From: Bacillota bacterium
GTDB lineage: Bacteria > Bacillota > UBA4882 > UBA8346
DNA length: 19,205 bases
NCBI GenBank assembly: GCA_023436305.1
Contig: JAEZJQ010000143.1
Coordinates: 1-19,205 of the forward strand
Reading direction: 5' to 3'
Numbering within the stretch: position 1 is the first letter of the stretch; every line of letters begins with the position of its first letter. Below the pieces are notes generated by a model. The model was not told the DNA's origin. It saw only the letters and a list, made by a program, of their open reading frames with translations, and made no database searches. Positions 8,762 through 16,344 of the stretch are shown here, in pieces. The position numbers and the translations under genes were made by a program.

Positions 8762-9067
8762 GACAATTAACTCTTCACATATTGCAATTAATGATCCGGC
8801 AAATTGTTTGGAAAGTATTCCAATGATCCCTCGCTCCGGACGCCCGATCCAATGCCCGATTTCCTCGCGAGTGGCCAAACTGTAAAACTTTATATGATTT
8901 GATTCACAAAGTCCGCCAAAATTCCTTCGGGTCCGTTCCGCCAAATCATCGGCGCAAATAACCAGATGAACCCGGTGTTTTTTAATGGCGGCGGTTACCG
9001 CGGCCGTTCCGGCGACGAGTTGACCGGCTTTAGAGGCAAATCCCAACATAGCTCCCAAAGTGTTCAT
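8732..9067 (-). CDS. ylxQ: L7Ae/L30e/S12e-family ribosomal protein homologue YlxQ
   Basis: A 111-residue member of the L7Ae family of RNA-binding proteins, which bind kink-turns; the cellular role of YlxQ is not settled. The N-terminal MLGFASKAGQLVAGTAAVTA and the following VHLVICADDLAERTRRN are typical. The start ATG overlaps the ylxR stop as ATGA, so it is translationally coupled. The final ten or so residues fall in a short direct repeat and do not look conserved. infB follows after 115 bp. Confidence 0.92.
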   Translation of the reverse strand: MNTLGAMLGFASKAGQLVAGTAAVTAAIKKHRVHLVICADDLAERTRRNFGGLCESNHIKFYSLATREEIGHWIGRPERGIIGILSKQFAGSLIAICEELIVESQKSNVEC

Positions 9068-9336
9068 TGGATAACCTTCATCAGTTCATTGCGGAGATCT
9101 GCTTTGATCTCTTCGGATAAATGAATCTCTAAAGCGTTATCCAGTAATGCGCCTTTAAAAGATTGCTCCAAACAGCATAGATTAGGACATGTATAAGCGC
9201 CGCGGCCGGATTTTTTACCGGTAGGGTCAACCAGTACTTCACCGGTTGGAGTTCTAACCACCCGGACCAACTCTTTTTTGGGTTTTACGCACTTACAACC
9301 CAAGCAGGTACGCTTGGGTATTTTCTTTACTTTCAT
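9064..9336 (-). CDS. ylxR: YlxR family RNA-binding protein (RnpM)
   Basis: A 90-residue DUF448 protein. The family signature is complete: PKRTCLGCKCVKPKKELVR near residue 7, then VDPTGKKSGRGAYTCPN near 37. Bacillus YlxR has been reported to bind the RNase P RNA and modulate its activity, hence the name RnpM; whether this protein does so is inferred. It overlaps nusA by ATGA upstream and ylxQ by ATGA downstream. Confidence 0.94.
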   Translation of the reverse strand: MKVKKIPKRTCLGCKCVKPKKELVRVVRTPTGEVLVDPTGKKSGRGAYTCPNLCCLEQSFKGALLDNALEIHLSEEIKADLRNELMKVIQ

Positions 9337-10952
9337 TTTTTACTGTTTTTGGCCCCTTTCTTGCGTTCTTTGTCGGATTGGTTATCATATTGGCTGTTGC
9401 TAAATTGGCCCAATAATTGGCCGATGGTAAATCCATCAGAACCGCTCATAACCTCCGTATCATCGAATCCCGGTTTGAAGGCGTCTTGACCTTTCCTTCC
9501 GGCAATAAACTCATCCAATTCGTTGGTGCCCGTCTTCGTTTTGGTAGTTTGGCGTTCATCAAGAACATCAGCGAAAAAGTATCCGTCTTCAACGGAAATC
9601 GGCTCATCGTCCATTTCAATACGCGCCAGTTGCTTCGAAGCCGACTTTGCTTTTTTAACTTTCTTTTTGGGGATGATCTCTTCTTCTTCCTCCACGGCTT
9701 CGGTTGAAATCTCCGCCTCCGGTTCGGCGTCGCCGGCCTGAACCTCTTCAAAACCCGCCTGATACTCTTCCGAAACCGGTTGATAATCATCTTCCGTTTC
9801 ATATTGGAATACCGGTTCAACGTTCTCTTCCGGCAGGATGTCGGCGGAGGGAGTTTGGGTTTTCTGGTCTTTAAAACCGATTTCCTCACGGATTAACCGT
9901 TCAATTTCTTCAATTTGTTGTGCGGCCTGGGTCTCATTCTTTATATCGATTTTCCAGCCGGAAAGTTTGGCGGCAAGACGGGCGTTCTGGCCTTCCTTAC
10001 CGATAGCCAGTGATAACTGAAAATCCGGTACGATGACAATGGCTGTTTTTTTGGAGGGCAGAATTTTAACTTCACTCACTTTGGCCGGACTTAAAGCATT
10101 GGTAATGAACTCGATGGGGTCCGCGCTCCAGGGAATTACATCGATCTTCTCACCCTTAAGTTCCCGGACAATCATTTGTACCCGGATTCCTCTGGAACCA
10201 ACGCAAGCGCCGACCGGATCAACTTGGGGATCACGGCTGTAAACCGCTATCTTGGAACGATATCCAGGTTCCCGGGCCACTGATTTGATTTCTACCAAAC
10301 CATCCTGAATTTCAGGGACCTCCAATTCAAAGAGCCGTTTCAACAACCCGGTTCGGGTCCGTGATAGCAATACCTGGGGGCCTTTGGTGGTCTTTTTCAC
10401 TTCCACGACGAAAGTTTTCACGCGTAAGCCCTGTTCGTAATGCTCATTCGGCATTTGTTCGTTGGCCGGCAAAATCCCTTCAATTTTTCCCAAATCGATG
10501 TAAATATTGCGTTGTTCAAACCGTTGTATGATGCCGGTAATTAAATCGCCGACCCGGTTGACAAACTCATCGTAAATAATGCCCCGTTCCGCCTCACGAA
10601 TGCGTTGCACCACAACTTGTTTGGCGGTTTGAGCGGCAATTCTGCCAAATTCCTTTGGAAAAATCTCAAACTCAACCAAGTCGCCCAATTCATATATGGA
10701 ATTAATTTTTTGGGCGTCTTCCAGAGTGATTTCGTTTTTATCGTCTTCCACTTCCTCGACGACGGTTTTATGCGTATAAACATGAAATGCTCCGGTATCG
10801 GGCGCAATACGCACCTCGATGCTCTGGGCAACCTTTTGGTCGCGCTTATAGGCCGAAGCTAACGCAGTTTCAATGGCATCCAGTAAAATCTCTTTACTGA
10901 TTCCTTTTTCGCGTTCCACTTGTTCCAGAGCATCCATAAATTCATGATTCAT
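9333..10952 (-). CDS. nusA: Transcription termination/antitermination factor NusA with long acidic tail
   Basis: Binds RNA polymerase and controls pausing, termination and antitermination. The N-terminal domain covers about 1-130, S1 about 135-200 (VGDLITGIIQRFEQRNIYIDLG), KH1 around 230-275 (VDPVGACVGSRGIRVQMIVREL) and KH2 around 300-342 (LAIGKEGQNARLAAKLSGW); this is the standard Firmicute core. After residue 342 there is a further tail of about 197 residues: an acidic part with runs such as AVEEEEE, a basic patch PKKKVKKAKSASK, a middle block with DGYFFADVLDE and a lysine-rich end. Most Firmicute NusA proteins end near 350-400 residues. The tail shows no AR1/AR2-type repeat that I recognise. 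The ATG overlaps the rimP stop as ATGA. Confidence 0.96.
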   Translation of the reverse strand: MNHEFMDALEQVEREKGISKEILLDAIETALASAYKRDQKVAQSIEVRIAPDTGAFHVYTHKTVVEEVEDDKNEITLEDAQKINSIYELGDLVEFEIFPKEFGRIAAQTAKQVVVQRIREAERGIIYDEFVNRVGDLITGIIQRFEQRNIYIDLGKIEGILPANEQMPNEHYEQGLRVKTFVVEVKKTTKGPQVLLSRTRTGLLKRLFELEVPEIQDGLVEIKSVAREPGYRSKIAVYSRDPQVDPVGACVGSRGIRVQMIVRELKGEKIDVIPWSADPIEFITNALSPAKVSEVKILPSKKTAIVIVPDFQLSLAIGKEGQNARLAAKLSGWKIDIKNETQAAQQIEEIERLIREEIGFKDQKTQTPSADILPEENVEPVFQYETEDDYQPVSEEYQAGFEEVQAGDAEPEAEISTEAVEEEEEIIPKKKVKKAKSASKQLARIEMDDEPISVEDGYFFADVLDERQTTKTKTGTNELDEFIAGRKGQDAFKPGFDDTEVMSGSDGFTIGQLLGQFSNSQYDNQSDKERKKGAKNSKK

Positions 10953-11461
10953 TTCTTTTTTATGCCCCCCTTTTTTGGGTTAAAAATCTCTTCGACTAGT
11001 TTTGCCTTGGTAATTATATCACGAGGAATCTCGGTGACTTGACCCGCATTATCAATAACGACCTTAAAGGATTTGGAGTTTTCGGCTTGGCGAACTCCTG
11101 ATAGTATACCAATGAGCGTCTTTTTACCATCGATTGGTTGCCTTAGCCTGATCTCAACCATATTTCCGGCAAACCGGACAAAGTCGCCATCTTTTTTTAG
11201 CGGCCGTTCCAGGCCGGGTGAGGAAACTTCCAATAAATAACTGCCGGGAATGGGATCAGCAGCATCCAGCACTTGATCCAAAGCTTCACTGAAACGTTGG
11301 CATTCGTTGATTCCAACCCCGGTTTCACAGTCAATGAAACAACGCAGGATCCAATTGGGACCTTCCTTGCGATATTCAACATCCACCAATTCATAGCCCA
11401 ATTCGGTGGCTAACGGAGTTGCCAATTCAATTGCCTTTTCCACGATGCGCTCCTGGGACAA
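10949..11461 (-). CDS. rimP: Ribosome maturation factor RimP
   Basis: Needed for early assembly of the 30S subunit. The 170 residues show the N-terminal alpha/beta domain with ELGYELVDVEYRKEG near residue 20 and the loop SYLLEVSSPGLERPLKK near 73, then the C-terminal Sm-like barrel. The start is TTG with AAGGAGGTTAACCGA before it. It is first in the operon, directly behind a good promoter and a hairpin leader; polC, which precedes rimP in Bacillus, is absent here. Confidence 0.95.
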   Translation of the reverse strand: MSQERIVEKAIELATPLATELGYELVDVEYRKEGPNWILRCFIDCETGVGINECQRFSEALDQVLDAADPIPGSYLLEVSSPGLERPLKKDGDFVRFAGNMVEIRLRQPIDGKKTLIGILSGVRQAENSKSFKVVIDNAGQVTEIPRDIITKAKLVEEIFNPKKGGIKKK

Positions 11462-11488
11462 TCGGTTAACCTCCTTAGCTTAAAACGG

Positions 11489-11512
11489 AAGGAGTGGGTT
11501 CCCCCACTCCTT
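11489..11512 (-). terminator. Leader hairpin of the rimP-nusA operon, possible attenuator
   Basis: On the minus strand AAGGAGTGGG (11512-11503) pairs perfectly with CCCACTCCTT (11498-11489) around a GGAA tetraloop of the GNRA type. CCGTTTTAAG follows, so the U-tract is weak and interrupted. The hairpin lies downstream of the operon promoter and upstream of the rimP Shine-Dalgarno. It can also act as the end of the TPR-gene transcript. Confidence 0.65.
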
Positions 11513-11531
11513 TCATAAAATCTTCATTGTA

Positions 11532-11560
11532 AGTTTACCACAATTATATTTATTTGGCAA
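11532..11560 (-). promoter_or_regulatory. Sigma-A promoter of the rimP-nusA-infB operon
   Basis: On the minus strand TTGCCA (11560-11555) and TAAACT (11537-11532) are separated by exactly 17 bp, and TGG precedes the -10 (extended -10). Transcription would start near 11525 and give a leader of about 65 nt before rimP. Confidence 0.75.
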
Positions 11561-11578
11561 GGAAATAATCGTTTTGAA

Positions 11579-13321
11579 TTATCCTTTTACCTTCTTGGCG
11601 GGACTTCCGATAATAAAATGGGACAAAACCTTGATATTCGTTTGCAGTTCATCAATTTCCCCTAGATTGATCAATGTTTGCAAATAAGCACGGACCACAT
11701 CCGGATCGCTTTTATGAAGCTCATGGGCTTTGCGGAGTAATGGCAACGCCTTGCGGTAGATATTCTTCTTCCAGTAATATAAGCCGACTTCTTTCAATAA
11801 AGGAAAACCTGGGTCAAAACGTAAACCAATCTGCCCAAACAAGATCATGGCCTGTTTAAGCCCTAAATCATTGCCGATTCTACCGAGCAAATACCAGTAA
11901 TACCAACGTTTCTTCGCTTTAAAAAACAATCTGACCAGATTCATGAAGACCAGCCATCGATGGCCGTTATCCCAAATCCGGTCCAATTGCCGGATTTTTA
12001 ACTCAATTTTGACATCCGGGGAATTTAATTGATTAAGCAACAACAAGGTTTGACGCCGGGTACTGTTATCGGGCGCCAATTGCAAAAGCTGGAGCAAGGA
12101 TTCCTGGGCTTCGCCGTATTTCCCCAATTTGATTAAGCTCAAGCCTAAATTTTGAAAGGCCTGACAATGATTGGGGTTTAACTCAATAGCTCTACCAAGC
12201 AACACGGCGGCTTCTTCGAAACGGTTATAGCGAAAACAAAATGAGCCATAATTAAAAAATGAGCCCCACCAGTTATCATTTAATTTCATAGCCTGCTGAT
12301 AGTAATTTTCGGCTTTTTCCAGGTTAAGATCTTCTTCCGAGAGCAAAGCCAGGTTGTTTAGGACATTTACCCGGCTGGGATCGATTTTCAAGGCCTTTAA
12401 CCATACTTTTTCTGCTTTGGCCCGTTCTTCTTCCGCGGCATAAATTGCGCCCATCAAATCTAACGCGGTAGCTTCCTTGGGTTCAAGGGTAAGTACTGTT
12501 TTTAAAGTAGTGATGGCGTCGGTCATCCGGTTGGAATTGTGATAAAACAACGCCAGCCGGAGCCACCCTTCTATAAATTTGGGCGTGCTTTTGACTAAAT
12601 CCTGTAATAATTGTTCCGCTTTTTCCAAATTACCCATTTGATAATATATTTCCGCCAGAACCAGCGGGATACGTGAATGATGGGCGGCAAGCTGATGCAA
12701 TCGTTCCAGGATATTGATGGAGTTTTCATAATTGGAAGCAATATTGCTCTGCATTAAAAACAAAAGCAGAATATCGGCGGCTTCGATAAATTGCGGATCA
12801 TAGGCGACCGCTTTCAGCAAGTTCTCCAAACCTTCATTCCGGGCCCGGTCGCTTTTCGCCTGAGATATGGTTTCCAAGCCTTTACGGAAGGCTAAAAAAG
12901 CTTCCAGGGATTTGGTATACATCCGCCGGTAATCATTATAACCCTCAACTTTGGCATTGAGATATTTAAATAGACTCAACAAGTGAACTTCCCACTCTTC
13001 GAGGAATTTTTCCTCGGGAACCTGGAAGGAGTCCTCATAGACAACCTCTTCCAGTTTTGGATCATACAATAATAAAGACATCGCCAAGTTCTGCGTTCCG
13101 ATAATCTTTCCGGTAAACCAGAGTTCCTGACCGTCCCATTTGTCCTTAAACACTTGCTGATTTAACCGCTGTTCCAGGCGTTCGAAGGAGAGATCGATAT
13201 TCACCTGCGCCTGGATTTCCACCGCATTAAACCGCAAAGCGGAGAGATCCGACAGGCCTCTTGCCAGTAACGGTAAATAAACCGGCTCTTTTTCAGCAGA
13301 AAATGGAATAACTTGAATCAA
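11579..13321 (-). CDS. TPR-repeat protein of unknown function
   Basis: A 580-residue soluble protein without signal peptide or membrane segment. At least six canonical tetratricopeptide repeats run from about residue 217 to 420, for example NNLALLSEEDLNLEKAENYY and LGLSLIKLGKYGEAQESL; further helical repeats occupy about 475-560. The first 120 residues form a separate alpha/beta part, with LWFTGKIIGTQNLAMSLLLYD near 67-86, faintly like the TolB/FlgO-type domains that precede TPR arrays in other proteins; this likeness is weak. The start is TTG with AGGAGG upstream. It has its own promoter and lies directly upstream of the nusA operon, in the place of polC. A scaffold role is inferred only. 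Confidence 0.9.
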   Translation of the reverse strand: MIQVIPFSAEKEPVYLPLLARGLSDLSALRFNAVEIQAQVNIDLSFERLEQRLNQQVFKDKWDGQELWFTGKIIGTQNLAMSLLLYDPKLEEVVYEDSFQVPEEKFLEEWEVHLLSLFKYLNAKVEGYNDYRRMYTKSLEAFLAFRKGLETISQAKSDRARNEGLENLLKAVAYDPQFIEAADILLLFLMQSNIASNYENSINILERLHQLAAHHSRIPLVLAEIYYQMGNLEKAEQLLQDLVKSTPKFIEGWLRLALFYHNSNRMTDAITTLKTVLTLEPKEATALDLMGAIYAAEEERAKAEKVWLKALKIDPSRVNVLNNLALLSEEDLNLEKAENYYQQAMKLNDNWWGSFFNYGSFCFRYNRFEEAAVLLGRAIELNPNHCQAFQNLGLSLIKLGKYGEAQESLLQLLQLAPDNSTRRQTLLLLNQLNSPDVKIELKIRQLDRIWDNGHRWLVFMNLVRLFFKAKKRWYYWYLLGRIGNDLGLKQAMILFGQIGLRFDPGFPLLKEVGLYYWKKNIYRKALPLLRKAHELHKSDPDVVRAYLQTLINLGEIDELQTNIKVLSHFIIGSPAKKVKG

Positions 13322-13352
13322 GGCAACCTCCTGAAGTCTTTATCTCGACACC

Positions 13353-13381
13353 ACGTTAACATATTAATGTTCGATAGTCAA
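13353..13381 (-). promoter_or_regulatory. Sigma-A promoter of the TPR gene
   Basis: On the minus strand TTGACT (13381-13376) is 17 bp from TAACGT (13358-13353), which is preceded by TGT (extended -10). It lies about 32 bp upstream of the TTG start. Confidence 0.6.
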
Positions 13382-13546
13382 TAGGGGAGGGAAAGTAAAG
13401 AGAGCAGTAGGAATATTCGACATCGGAGTTCGAAGGTCACTGGGGTATGATATTGTACTTTTGGGAGATGATATTACGTTAAATTCTCTTTGCGGAGATT
13501 CATTAATATTTATATAAATAGATAATATGGATATCGGCAACAATCG

Positions 13547-13577
13547 AAAAAAGGATTAGCAAAAGATCTAATCCTTT
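13547..13577 (-). terminator. Intrinsic terminator after the membrane-anchored protein gene
   Basis: On the minus strand AAAGGATTAG (13577-13568) and CTAATCCTTT (13559-13550) form a perfect 10-bp stem with an 8-nt loop, and the T-run continues to six T. It lies about 65 bp beyond the stop at 13641. Confidence 0.85.
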
Positions 13578-13640
13578 GAAAAATTTTATGTTAAGTTCAT
13601 AACAATTTGCCACTGTTAACTTCCATGTACTTATAAACCG

Positions 13641-14204
13641 CTACATCTCTATTTTCAACTGATTATCGCTGGTGGCTACAATTTTCACCGGAACTGTAAA
13701 CCACTTCGTGGTTTTTATCAAGTAAGTCCGGCCGATAATTTCCTGATTCAGCATATTGGAGACCAGGTCATAGGCGTTTTTTCCCACCCGTTGCTGGTAT
13801 TGGGTGGTATCATATTGATTTAAGGTATTGATGATTCCTTCCTCAATGATCCGGTTAAACTCGCTTTTGATTGAAAATAATACATCGTCCGGCAATTTTA
13901 CCTGGCTTTTCCCGAATCCGATGGTCAGATCATCCAGCCCGTCCAGGTGTTGGTTAATTTCACCGGGGAGTTCGCTTTTAAAACCTTGTAATAGCAACGG
14001 AACATCATTTTTGGCTTCTTCCTGCACTTTGATTTGGACCATTTTGGCCAGTTGTTCGGGATTGATGGCCACTTTCAGCCCTTGCACCCGGATAATTATC
14101 AAAATCAGCAGCGCCGTGAAGAAACATCCCAGAAAGACCCCGCAGAAAACACCATTCCAATAGCGGTCATGGTCGAAATGTTTATGAGATTGCGATTTGG
14201 CCAT
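13641..14204 (-). CDS. Single-pass membrane-anchored protein of unknown function
   Basis: I do not recognise the family. The 187 residues begin with a short basic/His-rich cytoplasmic part, then a strongly hydrophobic segment at about 17-41 (GVFLGCFFTALLILIIIRV), then an extracytoplasmic part of about 145 residues with amphipathic helices and a C-terminal beta-like stretch. It looks like an anchored protein with a globular outer domain. The frame is open up to 14477, but the ATG at 14204 is chosen because GGAGG lies 7 nt before it and because the upstream residues look non-coding. It is followed by a strong terminator, so it is probably monocistronic. Confidence 0.75.
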   Translation of the reverse strand: MAKSQSHKHFDHDRYWNGVFCGVFLGCFFTALLILIIIRVQGLKVAINPEQLAKMVQIKVQEEAKNDVPLLLQGFKSELPGEINQHLDGLDDLTIGFGKSQVKLPDDVLFSIKSEFNRIIEEGIINTLNQYDTTQYQQRVGKNAYDLVSNMLNQEIIGRTYLIKTTKWFTVPVKIVATSDNQLKIEM

Positions 14205-14538
14205 ATTCATCCCTCCGTATTTCGCATCAATGATTATTTTGAATCGCAGGCAATGACTTAAGGAAGAAACATCATCGTCATGATACTTTTTCATAGTATG
14301 CCAAATACTGGCGGAATTATGATTGATTTTGAAAGTTTCGGTGAAAAAATAAAGTCCGTTTAAACTGTGCGGCTTATGATAAAAAAGGCATTCATCAATG
14401 AAATTCGTTCGTGAATCAAATAGGCTTTGCATCTCTGCAAAGCCCGCTTCCGAAATGATAAACACAAGGTAGTCCACGTTATCCCGATGAGATTGTGATG
14501 AATCGAATCAATATACCGGATCCATAACAAGAATTAAC
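14205..14538. other. Gene-free stretch upstream of the membrane-protein gene
   Basis: About 330 bp. The minus-strand frame is open by chance over 14205-14477, but it has no ribosome binding site at its first ATG and its translation shows no domain. I found no convincing promoter pair or terminator. A promoter for the downstream gene must lie here or further upstream. Confidence 0.45.
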
Positions 14539-14988
14539 TCACTTCACCAAAATAACAACCGTTTCGGTCCTCACCGGAGCTTTTTTCCCCGGAGCGTACT
14601 GAGAGAAAGTGGCTACACCTTTCCCAGCTTTCACGGCCTGGAATACCCAGATGGTTTTGGCCGGAAGTCCTACCAAGGGATTGTTATCCATATTCACAAT
14701 AGTACTTTGCAGTGTAAATTGTTTTACCATTTTATAGACTCCCGACTTATCCGGGGTAAAACGCCAAGTGTATCCGGTGGAAGGATTGTACTCTTCCGAA
14801 AACCATCCGTAAACCGGCGGAGATGATAATTTTAATACGTTCTTTTGGCCTTCCGGAAGATTGGCCTGCAGTAAAATTCCATTTTTATCAATGGGAAGAG
14901 ACGGGGCCGGAGCGGCGATTGACAGCACCGGAATAAGAATGATGGCTAGCGCCATGCTTAAGACCAGAAACAACTTACATCGATTCAT
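14539..14988 (-). CDS. Secreted chagasin-like (MEROPS I42) cysteine-peptidase inhibitor
   Basis: I42 proteins are small immunoglobulin-fold inhibitors of papain-like cysteine peptidases. The 149 residues start with a signal peptide (basic MNRCK, hydrophobic core to about residue 24, likely cleavage after SIAA). The mature part has the family loops: EEYNPSTGYTW at 65-75, which is the NPTTG loop inserted into the target active site; VGLPAKTIWVF at 106-116; and APVRTETVVIL near the end. The second loop lacks the usual GxGG glycines. The ATG has AAGGAGGATAACC before it. It has its own promoter. No papain-like peptidase is encoded in the window, so the target is unknown. Confidence 0.85.
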   Translation of the reverse strand: MNRCKLFLVLSMALAIILIPVLSIAAPAPSLPIDKNGILLQANLPEGQKNVLKLSSPPVYGWFSEEYNPSTGYTWRFTPDKSGVYKMVKQFTLQSTIVNMDNNPLVGLPAKTIWVFQAVKAGKGVATFSQYAPGKKAPVRTETVVILVK

Positions 14989-15012
14989 GGTTATCCTCCT
15001 TGTAAAGTATTA

Positions 15013-15041
15013 ATGATATTTTTATCGGCGAAATAATCCAA
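15013..15041 (-). promoter_or_regulatory. Sigma-A promoter of the I42 inhibitor gene
   Basis: On the minus strand TTGGAT (15041-15036) and TATCAT (15018-15013) are 17 bp apart, 25 bp upstream of the start codon. Confidence 0.6.
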
Positions 15042-15140
15042 ACATTTATGATTCCTCTCAAATTTTCCATGAATTTTGTTTAAACTGCCGGTGGAGCTTG
15101 GCGGTTTTCTCCATGATGAGCAAAGGGTTCTGCCGTTTGG

Positions 15141-15938
15141 TTATCCTTTTTTAAACTGGGCCACGTTCCAGACGTTCATAAAATCAAGGAATTGTAAACC
15201 GAGGTCCGTGGGAATAATCCCCCGGCCCATGCATTCGGGGCAGTTGTTATTGGCGGAGATTCCGGTTCCGTTACAATTTTCGCAAACACGATAAAACAAT
15301 CCTTCGGCGGGCTTTTCGGCCAACATTTGCGGGGCCTTCGTCAAATGATTGGTGATCTTTGGCCGGAGGCCATCGCTTGGTTCCCTGAAAGATTCTAAAT
15401 TGTTTTCCCGGATGGTCAGGTTTTGTAAATAGTGATCAATGGCGCTTTGATCCAATACGTCACGGCGGACAAAAGCCAATTCTTTGTTGGAATCATAGAG
15501 TTTTTTAAGCAGGCCGTTGACGAAGAGCATCAGAATTTTCACTCCGGCGGAAGCGTAAGCGTTGATATAATTAAAGAAATTATCCCGGGGAATGCACAAA
15601 ATTTCGGTGGTTTCCACCGCGGTCACATTGGCGGTCCGTTTGATGTCGCTGAAGATTCCGGCCTCGCCGAAGAAATCACCGGCGCCGGTGGCCGTCATGA
15701 ATACTTCTTTCCCGGAATTGGCGTCGTTGACTGTGATATTGACCATGCCGGAAAGAATGGCATAAAAAGAAGTTCCGGTTTCGCCTTCGGTGGTAATCTT
15801 TTCACCGGGTTCATATTCGAAAACTTCACAGATATTGAGCAATTTCCATTTTTGATCCACGGTGAGATAATGGAAGATGCTAATTTCACCGACTTTGGAC
15901 AGGATGTATTTGATGTCCTCAAATTGTACTTTGCGCAT
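15141..15938 (-). CDS. Cyclic-nucleotide-binding domain protein with DnaJ-like CxxCxGxG zinc motif
   Basis: A 265-residue cytoplasmic protein. Residues about 20-140 are a CRP/PKA-type cNMP-binding domain: a first barrel with EYEPGEKITTEGETGTSFYA at 41-60, and a phosphate-binding cassette FFGEAGIFSDIKRTANV with Glu92 and Arg101, so nucleotide binding is plausible. A helical part follows to about 210. There is no helix-turn-helix; instead residues 219-240 carry CENCNGTG and CPECMGRG, two CxxCxGxG motifs like those of the DnaJ cysteine-rich domain, which should bind one zinc. The ATG at 15938 has GGAGTG upstream. The frame continues to 16055, but that part is short-repeat sequence. It is probably a cNMP-responsive adaptor or sensor; this is inference. 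Confidence 0.85.
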   Translation of the reverse strand: MRKVQFEDIKYILSKVGEISIFHYLTVDQKWKLLNICEVFEYEPGEKITTEGETGTSFYAILSGMVNITVNDANSGKEVFMTATGAGDFFGEAGIFSDIKRTANVTAVETTEILCIPRDNFFNYINAYASAGVKILMLFVNGLLKKLYDSNKELAFVRRDVLDQSAIDHYLQNLTIRENNLESFREPSDGLRPKITNHLTKAPQMLAEKPAEGLFYRVCENCNGTGISANNNCPECMGRGIIPTDLGLQFLDFMNVWNVAQFKKG

Positions 15939-16344
15939 GGGTTTCACTCCTAAGTTATGAGTTACAAGTCGCGAATTCCGAGTTTCGAGTTGGCAAGAAG
16001 TTTTTGCGGAGCTGGATAGCTTAGTATTTGTTTCGGTTGTTTTGGGAAAATTCATTATTTAATTATGAAGATTTTATGAAGATTTGAATTGAGTTTCTTA
16101 AGGGGCTAAATTACAATTGGGTTGTTGGTGTTCTTGGACTGGAGCCCATGGGCTGGTTAAATTATTAATGATACGAGATTGGTTTTCGGTGAAATTCAGA
16201 TTTTTTAAGCCGGTAAGTGACGTGCGCGGCAACTCATTGGACTACTGCTTCAAAAGGAAACGGAAGCTTATCCAGGTGATGCAGGAATGAGCGGTGATTG
16301 ATCCCCGGGTTACATCAGCTTAATAGCAGTACATCGATTTGAAA
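15939..16344. other. Gene-free stretch upstream of the cNMP-domain gene
   Basis: About 400 bp. Near the gene (15955-15995) lies degenerate short-repeat sequence with several ACTCG/ACTTG/ACTCA units on the minus strand. At about 16063-16086 there is an 11-bp tandem ATGAAGATTTT-type duplication, and at 16143-16154 a 12-bp perfect palindrome AGCCCATGGGCT. No gene or clear promoter was found. Confidence 0.45.

Larger units (their letters stand above)
13322..13640. other. Intergenic region between the TPR gene and the membrane-protein gene
   Basis: About 320 bp without a gene. It contains the terminator of the upstream gene (13547-13577), the TPR promoter (13353-13381) and, between them, AT-rich sequence (13500-13530) with no further feature I can support. 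Confidence 0.6.

Noticed and set aside
14205..14477. 91-residue N-terminal extension of the membrane-anchored protein
   Set aside because: No ribosome binding site at the upper ATG and a non-coding look; GGAGG marks the ATG at 14204.
15939..16055. Upstream extension of the cNMP-domain protein (39 extra residues)
   Set aside because: It is low-quality short-repeat sequence; the ATG at 15938 has a proper Shine-Dalgarno and begins at the domain.
16143..16154. AGCCCATGGGCT palindrome as an operator
   Set aside because: It stands about 200 bp from the gene with no promoter near it; a single palindrome of this length can be chance.
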